64,000 bases of DNA, taken from the NCBI GenBank assembly GCA_965153455.1, contig OZ234501.1:13144001-13208000 (forward strand), read 5' to 3'. Shown here in pieces: positions 24,880 to 37,754 of this stretch (position 1 is its first letter; the number at the start of each line of letters is the position of its first letter). The translations under genes were made by a program, and so were the position numbers. This DNA is from Sphagnum compactum (taxonomy: Eukaryota; Bryophyta; Sphagnopsida; Sphagnales). The notes under the pieces are model-generated. The model worked only from the letters and a program-made list of their open reading frames with translations. It did no database searches and was not told the origin of the DNA.

Positions 24880-26120
24880 GCCAAAAAAGAGAAATAAAAA
24901 AATCAGAAAAAAATTGAATTTTGGAAGTTTGTAATCACTTGAAGTGAAGCATGCGGGGGGTAGCCAGGGAGGGGGGGGGGGGGGGAAATAAACTTTTTCC
25001 AAATTATTTTATTTGGTTCTCATTCTATAGACAAAAAAGTTGAAGGATGATTAAATGTTTGATTATATATGGTTTTTCTTTCCCCCAAAAAGAACTTGAA
25101 AACTAAAAAAATTGAAAAAAGAAGTGATTTTGGAAGTATTCTATCACTAAAAAGGAAGAATCCTCAAATTTTTTATATACTTGGATTTCATTGTGTATGC
25201 AAAAATATAGAAGGATGATTAGAGATTTATTATATTTGGGTTTTCATTTTTCCAAAAAAAATTTAATTTGAAAATGAAATGATTTTGGATGTTTTCAATC
25301 ATTGAAAGTGAGGGGGAAAATTACAAAGTAACTATTGACAAAATTCATATATCCGGTTTTCATTGTGAAGCAAAAATATATATAGAAGCATGATCAAAAA
25401 ATTTATTATATTTGGGTTTTCATTTTTCCAAAAGAAAAATTTAATTTGAAAATGAAATGATTTTGGATGTTTTCAGTCTTTGAAAGTGAGAGAAAAAATT
25501 AAAAAGTAAAAATTGCCAAATTCATATATATGGTTTTCATTGTGAAGCAAAAAAGAAGAAGAAGGATGATTAAATATTTTAATATATTTGCATTTTCATT
25601 TCGTCAAAAAGATAGATTCAAAAATAAAAATTCATTTTAAAAAATGATTTTGGAGGTTTCAATTGCCAAAAGTGAAAGGTGGGAGGAAAAAAGGTAAAAT
25701 ATGACCAAATTCACATATTATTTTGGTTTTCATTCTGTAGCCAAGAGAATAGAAGGAAGATTAAATATTTGATTATATTTGGGTTTTCATTTCGCCAAAA
25801 AGAGAGATTCAAAAATAAAAATTCAGAAAGAAAGTGATTTTGGAGGTTTTAGGTGCCAAAAGTGAGAGGGGAGAGGAAAAGGTAAAAGATGGCCAAATTC
25901 ACATATCATTTCGGTTTTCATTCTATAGCCAAGAATATAGAAGCAAGATTAAATATTTGATTATATTTGGTTTTCATTGTGTAAGTCAAGAATATTGAAG
26001 GATGATTTGAGATTTGTTCTTAAAAAACTTTGGTTTATAGCCATATTTGGCTAAACCTCACGAGGGATGGTCGCCACTTTTTTCTACATGTTTCCTATGG
26101 ATGATTGCCACTTTGGCTAC
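24880..26120 (+). repeat. Tandem array R2, unit about 175-190 bp, about six copies
   Basis: Repeated blocks begin near 25047, 25211, 25387, 25563, 25755 and 25941. Each holds AGGATGATTAAAT, then TTATATTTGGGTTTTCATTT, then AAGTGATTTTGGA and TTCATTGTG-type segments. The array is followed by a CACTTT...CTACATGTTTCCTATGGATGATTGCCACTTT block at 26070-26120. A poly-G run (about 24970-24986) interrupts the first unit. An inverted relative lies at 55440-55770. Confidence 0.8.
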
Positions 26121-26129
26121 ATGAAAATA

Positions 26130-27519
26130 ATTCTTCAAAACATAAAAAACACTGGTAAGTAATAAGTAGTACAACTTGAAGACAACGCGGCTCGCGCTAG
26201 ACTGCAGTGCAGTGCAGTGTTCTTGTTGCACAGCTTGATCATCAGCCACTGAAACAACTAAAAAAGCAGCAACGACACTAAGACCCAAACAATCATTCCA
26301 GTATGCGAATACACGAGTAGACTTCTGTCAGTGAGAGCAGAGATTACAACTACATTCATTTTCCTTGATCAAAGGGATGACCAACCAACAATCACAAATC
26401 CATGATGCTAAAAGCTTTTAGTGCATACTGCAGAACAAGTGTTTGGCTAGTTGTTGAGTCTTGACCAGTGCTTTTGACCATGTTTGTATACAGACAAGGG
26501 TTATAGTTTTAGTGTATTAACCTTGTCTATATAGTACAGAAGAAGGGTTATGATGTTATTAAATTATCATTCACTCCTAGTGCTAACTCAATGGTACTAG
26601 TGTGGCCTGTGCTGTTGGCCCAAGTGTTACCATGTCCTCAACTGATTTTTCCTTTCAAAACCTAGTTTTTTGGAATTTATTTGAATTTTCAGCAACAGAA
26701 ATCACTTGAAAATCAATATCTCCCACATTCTGAATCCAAATCTTACCAAATAAATTCCATTTGAATTCTGCTCATCAAGATCTTTCCAACAACACCAAAG
26801 GCACATTCCAATTCCTTTGAAATTTTCAGCTAAGATTTAATTTAATTTTCAGTGAAGAAATCATTCAATATTCAAGTCAAGAACTTTTGCATCGCAAGTC
26901 CAAACGTCATGGAACCAAGCCCATGCACCCCTCTTAGTCAAGAGCTTTCCAAAGACACCAAAAACATGATCTGAAGCATCCCAGTTTGGTGGATCTCGGA
27001 AGTATAAACAAAACAAAACAAAACAAACAACCAACCTTGCTTCATAGATAGATGTTAATGTTAGGACTTTTTTATTTTCATGTGCATTCACATATGGTGT
27101 GTTTGGCAGCATTGCCAATGATGTAGCATCGTTGTGAGGAGGTGGTGTGAATTTGGTGGCAGCATTTGTGATTGTTAATATCTAAAGGTGCACTCACACC
27201 TGGTGTTATGGACTCTATTGTTGAGTCCCCAAACACCATGCTAGTGATTTATGACTTACACCTACTTGCCATGAAAAATGTTATGTTAAGATAACATTCA
27301 CTTAAAATTAAGCTATCACCCATTTAACATTGAGTGACACCTAGGATGCCGCCTAGATTATCATTAAACAATGACTTAACATCAAGTGTGAATGCACCAT
27401 AAGTGTCTAAGTTTTGAGATTTTAACTCAATGTTATGTGAAGAGCCCAAAAATGATTAATTAAGTCAATGTGACATAGCACAATCTTGATTTTGGAATCT
27501 AACTTTAATATTTCTTATA
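26130..27519. other. Intergenic, no gene recognised
   Basis: Short chance frames only. A motif pair around 26490-26550 (ACAAGGGTTATAG and AACCTTGTCTATA) resembles the ACCCTGTCTATA / CAAGGGTTAT motif at 31106-31140 and the hairpin region at 39030, which suggests fragments of one dispersed element. Confidence 0.35.
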
Positions 27520-28338
27520 TCCTATATATAAAAGCTAACATGGTGTCTGTGTGTCACAAGACGTTCTGCGTTTTAACATTACGTCGGAACCGGCGGCAGT
27601 TAGGGCAGTTGGGAAACATCTTTGAAAAGCAAATTCTTAGAAATTGTCATGATGTCTCGAGGGGGGCCAGCAGGGGGGGGCAGGCAGCACGGGCGGGGGG
27701 GGGGCCAGCACGGGCGGATTTAATTTGATTTTGGAAAAAATTGGATACTTAGTGGCAATTTTTTTTTCTTTTTTTAAAAAATATTGTTAATGTGACAATT
27801 TTTGACATCTTTTTTTTAAAAATATTGTCTATGTGACAATATTGTTAAAACACATCTAAAACTGAAAAAGACAATTTTCCAAGTCTTTTCTCCTTTTTTT
27901 TGTGTGTGCAAAATAGCAAAATTTGCCACAAAAAAAAGGTCAGATTTTTGTGCCTAGCTTGGTTGGGCATCAAGGTGCCTAATAATAATAAAAAAATTTG
28001 GGACACTTATGTTTGGCAGTCAAAATAATATTATTTTACAATTCAACATTTTAATAATAGAATTATTATTATATGTCTTGAAGGATTTTGGTTTCTTTTA
28101 GAGGGATTTTTTGAAGATTAGGTTTTTTTTTGCTATGGTGAAATAGATTTGAGTTTCCATAATTCTTCTTCTTTTGCCTTAAGATACTTTTAAATGTAAA
28201 TGGAAAGGCCACCATGTGACACCATGGAAAATGCGAAGGACGAGGGGAGGTACACGGGATAAAGAACCGGAGTGGGCAATGGGAAGGACCGGGCGGGGGG
28301 GAGCTCAACGGGTGCATTATGCACCGGGTTCACACTAG
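27520..28338 (+). mobile_element. Non-autonomous Helitron, 819 bp
   Basis: The 5' end is TCCTATATATAAAAGC, preceded by A. The 3' end is CTAG, followed by T, so the element sits in the A^T target typical of Helitrons. A perfect 7-bp hairpin GGTGCAT/ATGCACC (28311-28325) lies 9 bases before the CTAG end, as in the Helitron terminator. There are no terminal inverted repeats and no target duplication, as expected for rolling-circle transposition. No Rep/helicase frame is present. A G-rich segment at 27660-27715 contrasts with the A+T-rich remainder. Confidence 0.88.
28311..28325 (+). terminator. 3' terminal hairpin of the Helitron
   Basis: Palindrome GGTGCAT-T-ATGCACC, followed by GGGTTCACA and CTAG. 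In Helitrons this hairpin marks where rolling-circle transposition ends; it is not a transcription terminator. Confidence 0.85.
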
Positions 28339-28639
28339 TTTAATATTAATTGTACCTAATAATCTTGATTATGGTCACCAACCATTAACATATATTCATC
28401 TCAATGGTGTGATGACAATGGTAAGTTGCTCTATCTTTCAATACCATAATTTATCTTGACCCTAATCTAGGTGGGAATGTAGACCAAAATTACTAATTAT
28501 TCATTTTAGGTTAGTGCTAATTTTAGCATAGACTTTTTAATATATATGATGTTCTCTAAATATTAAATTGCCTAACAGTATAAGCTTTAACATCAAGATT
28601 GAATGATATTAGTGTATTAATATATAGAGGGTGTTGAAT

Positions 28640-28960
28640 AGGCATGTGCGTAGGTATGCAATAAAATTGTTGTGGTCAATGAAATTGTTAGATTTGGTGG
28701 CTTGATTTTTGTTTTAAAAGTTATTTTGAGTGAACTAATAATTAAATGTGTAATAGGGTTTGGTAGGTTTGTGAAAATTCTAAAGAACCGATGAAAATGA
28801 TAAGAAGGGACCATTATTTTCAATGTTCATTAAAATAGGTTTGTGTATAAGTTGAAGATCTTTTGCTGAGCCAATGGGATTACTAGATTTGATGGTCTGA
28901 ATTTGTTTTTTAATTATTTTGAGTGAAGTAACAAGTCAATGTGTGATAGTTATTTATAAA
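28640..28960 (+). repeat. Dispersed repeat family R3, copy 1
   Basis: Contains GGACCATTATTTTCAATGTTCA and GCCAATGGGATTACTAGATTTG. The reverse complement of 38700-38990 carries the same blocks in the same order (GGACCATCATTTTCAATGTTC, GCCAATGGGATTGTTCGATTTG). The first and second halves also resemble each other, so this may be an internal tandem duplication. No coding frame. Confidence 0.65.
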
Positions 28961-31456
28961 TAAATGTTCTAGCACAATATGAATGAACATTGTTTACAAG
29001 AATGGTGGGTTTAAAATCTTTGTAAAATGGAAAATCCATCGGTTCTATGCCTATAAAATATTTTCAAAAATTAAAACTCGTTGGACCTAAGGTGAGGTCA
29101 AATTTCATTGACCAACGGTTTCAAGTTCAACTTTTATAAGAACTTTTGGTTTTGGGTTTAGACTATAGGGTTGATTTTGGTTTATTTTTGGGGATGATTC
29201 CATAGTTGAATTTAAATGGCTTTGAATTTTTTAGATTTTGGTGTTTTCGAAATGTTTCCACCAAGTACCCAAAAGGTTCCCATGATCTTCCATTCAAGTT
29301 CCCTTAACTTCCCAATGGGTTCCTAAAGTTCCCAAGACGTTCCCAAACATGTTACCAAAAGCAACAAAAGGCACCAACATAGGGACCATCACAATATAAA
29401 TATTTGTGTAAAGGGCATTTTAGGTCTATTGGAGATGCCCTTATATATTACAGATTAAGGCTAGGACCTGAGACCCAAGAGCCTAAAAACCCTTAAAATT
29501 TTCTAAACCCAAGACTTAACCCTACCTAACCCTATGACCCAAACCTTGTAAAAACAACCCTTAAAACCTCTCAAGTGAGGTCCATGTAAACCCACCAGGT
29601 CCAGTTCTTAGACCCAAATCCAGACTTGAACTCGGTCAAAAACCTAAAACCAACCAATGTAACTGGTAGGATTTGGAGCTAGGTATAAATAACCTACCAG
29701 CCGATTATTGGATTTTTAAAACTGGTAGATAACCTACTACCCAAGCATTGAAGGGTTCAATTTTTAATAACTTAACGGAATGATTGGAATTCATCCAGGT
29801 ATGTAATGAATCCTAAAAACCTAACCATGTTTATGATAGAAAGCACAAAAAATAAAAATAAAAGTGAAAATGAAAAACCCTATTATAAACTACCTTATGT
29901 AAGTGACATAATTGATGGTTCTCACGGTGGGTATTTAGAGCTTTCCTTATTTGAAGGTGATAGTTATTACCAGGAAAACAACTAAGTAAATTGAAACCAG
30001 TGGGTATTATTCCATGGAAAGAAAGTAGGGTACTTATTCTGTTTCATATTTATTGGTTGGGGGTGCCTCACAAGTCCACCTCTTTTTTTTTTTTTGGGGC
30101 AATGAGCCAATTTGATTGGCCCATCACCAAAAAAAGTTGAAACTAACAAGGCTCCCAAAAATAGAAGATTCTATGGAATGATCAAGTGCCTCTACCTTTG
30201 GCCCAGCTATATAGGTGAGAAGGGGAGGACTTTGGGCAAAACATATGGGATGAAAGCCAGGTGCTATTGGGAACACCCTAGGGGAACAAATTGGGAACAT
30301 AGGGAACATGTTGGGAACTTGAAGGGGACATGTTGGGAACAAAGGAAAAATGAAAAAAATGACCCCACCACAAAAGCTGCAGCAGCAGCAGCATGACAGG
30401 CAGCGGCAACAGAGAGGAACCAAGAAAACATGAGTTCACACACCGACAACATGAGGAGGAGTGTGTCTGTGCCACTGACACAGATGCAGCCTACAACTGG
30501 TGAACTCTGTGGAGAGGGAGAGAACAAGTAAGTGCAACGCACTACTACTGTCATTGCTGCAGAACTGCGAGATTTTGACACAACAAATTAGCAGTCTTTT
30601 GCCGATTTTCGAACCCCGAGTCTCTGTACAATTCTGACAACAATTGTGGCATTTATTGCAGGGACCCCACATGAGAGACTTCCATGCTGTAAAATAATGT
30701 TTGAAGACAATAATGGCATGGGCTTCGGTGTGTGGGCAAATGGGTAGGCTAGTAGTGGACGGCGAATTTCTGTAATTTGAGGGATGAATAAAGTATGGTT
30801 TCTGTTTGTTTAATGGGCATGTCATAATTTGAGATTTTGAACCCAAAAACAAAATCTAATAATAATCATAATAATAATCCAAACTCCTGTCTCTCTATGC
30901 AGATTCCTTCTATGAGCGCGAATTAGTCAAAACCATACTTGGCATGTGGTATATCAATTATTCTTGGCTTTATTTTCAACAAAATTAATAAACATAAAGC
31001 CCATGCATAATACATATTACACGAAGTGACTAGGCTGAGTGAAGTCTGTCTTGTCAGATGCTAACAACGACCTTTTGAAATTGATGTTTGTGATACTTTG
31101 TTTGTTGACCCTGTCTATACACAAACAAGGGTTATTGTATTCTATTAGTGTTGATTGTTAATGTTGTCATCACCATAACAATCGTCTGAGTCTCTGAACA
31201 TCTGGTGGATGCAGCAGGTTGGGTGGAGATAGATTCACTGTGAAATGGAGGGTGTGATCTGTGATGATTAAGTAAAAGTGCATAACTAATGCACAAGAAC
31301 CCTGTCTGTAAGTAGCCATCCAAGATTGGTTGTTAATTTATACTTTCTTTGAATCTCTCCCATAAAACTGAAAGTGCAAAAAGGTAAGAGACTATAATAG
31401 CAATTCAACAGAACCAAATTATATAGCCAATCGCCAGCAGGTGTTAGTGTAACAGA
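28961..31456. other. Intergenic, no gene recognised
   Basis: Contains AGGTTCCCA/GGGAAC-type words repeated at 29260-29350 and 30265-30345 (GGGAACA repeated about every 10-20 bases) and a short (CAG)n run near 30380. Overlapping frames at 30110-30850 on both strands look like low-complexity chance frames. Confidence 0.4.
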
Positions 31457-32585
31457 AAAAGGAGGCAAGCATAAACCTCAAGAAATCTATTTGTTCAATT
31501 GTCAACTCTTCACATAGATCCACTGGTTTATAAACAATAGCCAGGTTTTTCCTTATCACACATTCTATCTCCTCTAACCATTACAATTTCTAAAGTACAT
31601 CTATATTGCTTCACTATTTGTTTAATCCTCCTGTAGAACTAGCTTTTACATATAAATATTTTTGTAGAGATTGTTGGATTAGCATTCTCCAAACTCTCTC
31701 AATAGGCCATCTTGGTCTTACACAAAACCAGCTTCCACATCAACAACCCCACCGAAGTTTTCCCAACAGCTCACTCAAAAATGTATCAGAAAAAAGACGA
31801 TATTCCCAACTACATCAAATTCCCAAGAGTTCCAAAATTAGGGTCTCAAAGTTTGGATGACTCCCCAATTGAAATTCCACAAAAACTTTTCCCAACAACT
31901 CAATCAGACATGTAACAGTAAGAAAACATATCCCACCACAACACCGAACTCTCTTGGCATGATTCTAATATTGATTTTTCCAGAGTTCCTAGGAAATGGG
32001 TCTCGACTTTCTAGAAGACACCAAATAGAATCCCCACAATCTAGTATCCTCTTAGACCGACCAACATTGTTCCTTAGGGGGTTTCATCAATTCCAACATC
32101 TCTACATTTTTATTCATTCTCTAATCTTTCTATTCTAAATCCCTATTCCAAAACGCAACGAAAGAAGACCTGGAATAAGAATACACCAAAACACTATGGT
32201 TCAAGGCATTCCTCCCATCCACCACCTAACTAATCTAACACTTCACCACACAAAGAAAAGGAGAAAATGGTGTTTAGCTTTCAACAACTTGCTCTTCTTA
32301 TTCACCAACATCCTTTACAAAGCCCACCATTTCCAAAAGCCATGAAAAGCTTCAAACAACCTTCATCAATTTCGCCACTCTAGCTTTCCGCAAAGCAAAC
32401 GCACACCACACAGCTCCTTGCCTAATTAACATGTAATAGACAACACAAAGAAAAACTCCCAAATCCATAATGCCAGAAACACTCAACTAATCCCTTTCTT
32501 GTCATTTGCAGAATTTGGCACCTAATACGCCCATTCATTAGGTCTTCATCCGAGATGATTTTATTTCACCTCTTTTCATCCCACA
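31457..32585 (-). repeat. 3' LTR of the Ty3/gypsy element (full length)
   Basis: Aligned by eye with 37755-38570 over nearly its whole length, with many scattered differences. On the minus strand it starts TGTGGGATGAAAAGAGG. It keeps about 325 bp (roughly 32240-32565) that are missing from the other LTR. Confidence 0.85.
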
Positions 32586-33018
32586 TATGTAACAACTCCT
32601 TTATAAATTTAGCTGAGTCCCCACAGCTATCTTCAGTTACACTTCTAGGTAGTACAATTGTAAATCTCTTCTAGGACGTTCCCATTGTTGCTCATCCTTG
32701 CCCCTGATGATACATTTTCTTGTGCCATCATCCTACTCCGAACCCCCCTATTCATCCATATCTTACAAACAAGTAAGGTCTTTCCCAACTTCCTATTGAA
32801 GCATTCTTCTTACCTGGTTTTTTCATCTTTACCAAATCACTCCCAGCTTAAAAGGAAGGAAACATTTGTTTTCCTTTCCATAGCACATACGTCTTTTTCT
32901 AGTATACCAGAGCTTGTGCATTATTGCTCAATATTGACTTATGCAGCTCAGAAATGAATTGCATTTTGGAAATCATTTGTTCAATTAATTGCTTAATGTT
33001 CATTTCCTCATCAAATGT

Positions 33019-33597
33019 CTAAGTCATCATGCAGAGTTGATCATCAACTTTCAATCTAGGAGTACGCCCAGTTAGCTTCATAAAAGGAGAGAACTTTGTG
33101 TTTATTTGGATCCCACATCTATAACCAAACAACACCATAAGTAACTGTAAATCCCAATTGCTTGCATTTTCTTGAAAAATGGACATCACAATGATCCCGT
33201 GTTTGATGGTTTTGATTAACCTTTCAACCATCCCATTACACCTAGGCCATTGTGGCACTGTATATTGATGGTGAATGCCATAAACCTTGCACAGATTATC
33301 AAATTCAACAAACCATTCACCACCATTGTCGGTAAGAATGAACTTAGGCACTCCATATCTACAAATGATATATTCTTCCAAAAATCTGGTGGCTATCGTT
33401 GTAGTGTGATTTGATACAGCCTTTGCCTCACACCATTTAGAGTAGTGGTCAATGGCAATAAGAATATATTTGTTTCCTTCATTGGTTTGTAGTAATGGTC
33501 CTACAATATCAAATGCGACCTTATAAAATAGATCACATACTGGAATGTTCTTTAAATCCTCCACATCCAACTTGATACTTCCCATTTGCCTAACCAA
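33019..33597 (-). pseudogene. Ty3/gypsy integrase core fragment
   Basis: An open frame of 192 residues with the retroviral-type DDE core: DIVGP, then LTDNGGEW, then MVERLIKT with the expected spacing. The zinc-binding H2C2 part should lie just upstream (33598-33743) but is in another frame and broken. The fragment is part of a dead element, so it is not a functional host gene. Confidence 0.85.
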
Positions 33598-34903
33598 TTA
33601 ACACTATTTACAAGCCTTGACAGCCTTGACTTGTTCAGTCCTATTGTGCCATTAATATCACTTACAAATCTCCGCAAATGTTTGTTGTTCTCCAAAATGC
33701 CCAATCTCCTTATGCATTTGTAAAACAATGTCCTTCCTCTCATCAGGTTTAAGCACCATCATATTTCAAAAACATAATTGATCTCCCTTCCAAACATAGT
33801 TTTGTGCCCGCTTTTTGACCTACAAAATCTTCTTCAATGGCACTAGAAGGCATTTGCCTAGTTTATATGAATTGCAAACAATTCAAATCACCCCAAACAT
33901 CCTTCCACTTCTACTCACCACCTTCATCGGCATTGTCGTCATCAATAATTACCTTTATATCATAGATGAACTTAACATTCACCATCATTTGAGCTTCTGC
34001 CACCAACTCCTAACATGTGATCTTGTCTACAAGAAGTCGCCTTCTTTTCTTCAGAATCGGAAAGTCATCTACCACCTCACCCCTTGGTATTTCATCTTGA
34101 CAGTTATGGGTCCTCTTGGTTTGCAACAACATCTTTAAGAATAGGTTTTATCATGAATAGGTTGGGCAATGTTGTGTTTCAAATGCTCCTTCTCCCAATC
34201 CATGTTTGCACCCCCACCTTTCGTATTAGTTTGACATCTTGGATTTCCTCTTAAAAGTCCTCATCAGATTATGCGTTGCCCATTAGGTTCTGATTGAGAG
34301 CATCCACATTGGAGTGTTTGGATCCAGGTTGATGCAAAATCTTGAAATTGAAATCTTGTAACATGTTTATCCAACACCCTCTCCAACCATAGCATCTAAG
34401 ACCGTTGCAAGCCATTTCAAAGGTTTGTGGTCTATTCTTAATGTGAAATGATTCCTGTGCAAAAACTGTTGAAAATGCATAACTCCCCAAATTAGGGCAT
34501 AGGATTCACCTTCCCTAAAATGGAATCTTCGCTGCACCGTAAATAGTCACTTGCTAGTGTATGCAATGACACATTTTTCCCTTCCATCCTTTTAAGACAA
34601 TATAACACCAACTTCTTTTGTGGACCGATCAACATCCAAAATAAATGCCTTGCAAAAATTTGGCCTTGCCAACACTGGGGTTGAAATGAATGCATGTTTG
34701 AGTTGATAAAAAGCCTTTTAACATTGTGGGCTCCATGGCAAAGTTGCATCCCTTTTTGTTAGCTCAAATAGAAGGGTAGCAAACTTTACATAACCTATAA
34801 CATAATTCCGGTAGTACCCTATCAATCCTAGGAATGCTCGTATGTTGGTGACTGTTATGGGAACAGGAAACTCTACCACAACTTTGACCTTGTTAGGATT
34901 AGG

Positions 34904-35119
34904 TCAAGTTCCTGCTTTTCCAACCACATGCCCCAAAAACTTGATGTTCTTAATAGACAACATACATTTGTTAGGATTGAGCTTCAAGTTGAGATCTTGC
35001 AGATGTTGTACCATACGTATATGGTTGAGATGGGTTTCCCATGAGACACTATGGATATTAAGGTCATCTACAAAGACCTTGAAGAACTGTTGCAACCATT
35101 CAAAGAAAATACTTGTCAT
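34904..35119 (-). pseudogene. Ty3/gypsy reverse transcriptase core fragment
   Basis: Contains FVDDLNIHS (catalytic F/YVDD box), HLNHIRMVQHLQDLNLKLN and the FLGHVV segment that follows it in this family. The upstream fingers/palm part is in other frames, so the enzyme is broken. Confidence 0.85.
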
Positions 35120-37743
35120 TGTTTTATAAAAAGTATTAGTTGCATTTTAAAGCCCAATTGGCATCACAAGCCATTCATACAAGCATGTTTTGGTGATGAG
35201 TGTTGTCTTCTTCACATCATTAGGGTTCATTCTAATATGCCAAAACCCACTCTACAAATCCAAAGTTGTGAACCATTTTGCAATACCCATCAAGCTGAAT
35301 ACATCGTTAATTAGTGGCATTGGGAACACATCCCTATGGGTTTGAGTGTTCAAAGGATGATAGTTTCCACAGGCCAAGATCTACCAATTCACCTCTACCT
35401 CCTCCCAAAAAGATAGTATGTTAGGGTTAGTATGATAAGGTGGCAAACCTTGGGTATCTATCACTACATGTTCACCAACATCACAACATCCTAATTCCCC
35501 CTTGTGCCATGCAAAAACATCAGCATACTTATCTAGAACTTGCCAAAGTTCATTTGCCTTATCCTAATCAAAATTAGCATCCACCTTGATTAAACATTTC
35601 ATCTGTTCCCATCTCCCTTCATTAACGGTGTCAGGTTCATCTTGGGTCTCTTATGGTCCATTATTGACATCTTCTGATTGAAACAATATGGAACCTCTGT
35701 GTTTTAAGATCCCCCAAATTGATGCATGTTCTATTTTTTTCATGAAATGCTCACTTCAACAAGTCCTCATAATCATCCTCTTAAGAGATAACTTCATTCA
35801 TGAATTCATCTGTCTGCTCCTCCATAACCAAGTTGATGGAAAGCTTCAATCATAATCAGCTCATTCAATCCTTGATCTTTAAGTTTTGCAACATGCTCCT
35901 GCTCTTCTTGAACAATTAGTTGAAATTGATTGTTTCCTGCAATCGAATCATACATTTCATTTTCATCATAATTAAATTCAAATTCAAAGTTGCCCTTAGA
36001 TTGGTTCTCCTCTGAAACTTGATTAGGTGTTTTTTCCCAGTCATTAACATCATGAGTTGATTTTGTTTATTCCCTCTTGTCCAACAAGCTCAGCTGAAAA
36101 AACTCGAGAACCATCTGATTCACAAACTTGTTAAAGTGGCTCGATTGTGCTACAACCAATTGCAACATGTTGACCATCTTTAGGGTAAGGACTTGCACAT
36201 TGGATCCAGGTCCTTGCCTAACCTGTATTAGCCCTCTCTCAACGTCTACAATAGCCCCTATCTTGATTAGGAAATCAAGTCCTAAAAAGACATCATAGCT
36301 ATCTATATCTACGACCATAAACACCATATTACAAATGGTTTCTCTAACTTGCACATGTAAATCTTCAATCCTCCCTAATGCCTATGTTACCAAACGTGAA
36401 ATAGTTTTATGGAATTTAGATCCAACAACTAATTGCATAATCGCCAGCTCCCTTACTATTACATCGGCTAACACAGACATGCATGGATGTTCCAATGTCG
36501 ACCAGCCCTTCCACTATGCGATTATTGATTTCCACCAATAAGTGAAAAATCTTGCTTTTGTGATTTTTGTTGATGTTAATTCGACATGAGGAGATAATTG
36601 TTGGGTTGTTGCATTTGTCAAGAGAACTTTATATTCTTCATTCTTCGGTCTCCTTGTTAATTTGACCAAAACTTCTAGATATTACAATTCCCCTAGAATG
36701 GTTAAAATGGTCTCCATAGGTGTAAGGGATATCTTACCTTTGATGAAACGTGTTAAGATTCTAGATTTGACTATTGCGTGCTTCTCTAATCCAATACTCA
36801 CATCCTTCCTTTGGGCCAAATTTGCTTCATCAACCTCCTCCTATCCTTTAGCCATAGTATCCACAAGAACCCTATGCCTTGGAACCCTAGTATGTGAAAA
36901 TAGGTCCTGGTTATTTCCACAAATTCTATCCAATTGATTCCTTACTATTTCTTCGTCATCAACCATTACTTCCAAATAGTTCGTAGCAATAACACTCGTC
37001 GTGGGATCCTTCTTCTTCTAGCAATGTTTTTCAATGTACCCTAGACTTCCACAAAAGCTATATTTTAACCCACAATTTTTTGTCTTATGGAGCCCCCCAC
37101 ATTTTAGACACTTTGGTCTAGAGGTAGCATATTTTGGACAATTTATAGCAAGATGGTCTTCTGCTTTATAAATCTAGCACCTGTTGAAACTAATGGCGAC
37201 TATAGGAGTAGATCTAGGTTTAGTCTGTATCTCAATATGCCTTCTAAGAAGATTGATCAAAGAATCATTCAATAGTTGTACTTGTTTCTCTACTGCATTT
37301 TCTCCAACAATCATGTTCTCCTCCTTTGTCCCTATGTGGAGTATACAAGAGAATTTTTTTGAAGTAAGATTACTTTTTCCTACCATACCTTTTGTACGTA
37401 GAATTTGATTCGTAGTTGTTTTCCTACGTATGTTTGGAGTATTCTAATTTTTTATATGTGAGTAATCTCTATTGTATGTTTGCTATAGGTTTGTTTTTGT
37501 AGAAGTTTCATGAGGTTGCCCTATTGAATTTGGATAGTCCCCTTTATGTTAAAACTTTTTGCTTACCTAAGGAGAGTAAGGAGATGCCAATATCTCATCC
37601 CTATGTTAAACTTCTCCCAAATAGTCACTCCTCCTTTAGTCCATGGTCATGCAGTTAACATGCTTTGGACTTGGTTCATAAACACCCAGCATTTTCCACA
37701 AAAAAATTTATGAGCACTTTTGAATTCCACTCGGAAAGACCAA

Positions 37744-37754
37744 GTCTAATACCA
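37744..37754 (-). other. Primer-binding site of the Ty3/gypsy element
   Basis: On the minus strand TGGTATTAGAC directly follows the 5' LTR. It resembles the plant initiator-Met site TGGTATCAGAGC with a few changes. It helps to set the LTR's inner limit at 37755, although the LTR end there (CCTTTT) is not the canonical CA. Confidence 0.65.

Noticed and set aside
24955-24990. G-run as a possible regulatory G-quadruplex
   Set aside because: A single long G homopolymer within a tandem repeat and far from any gene; length may also be a sequencing artefact.
30110-30852. Overlapping frames on both strands, including an Ala-rich tail
   Set aside because: Low-complexity GGGAAC and CAG repeats explain the open frames; no conserved motif.
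31606-32138. Plus-strand frames that recur at 38160-38441
   Set aside because: They lie in the two LTRs of the Ty3/gypsy element, so the similarity is LTR identity, not a gene pair.
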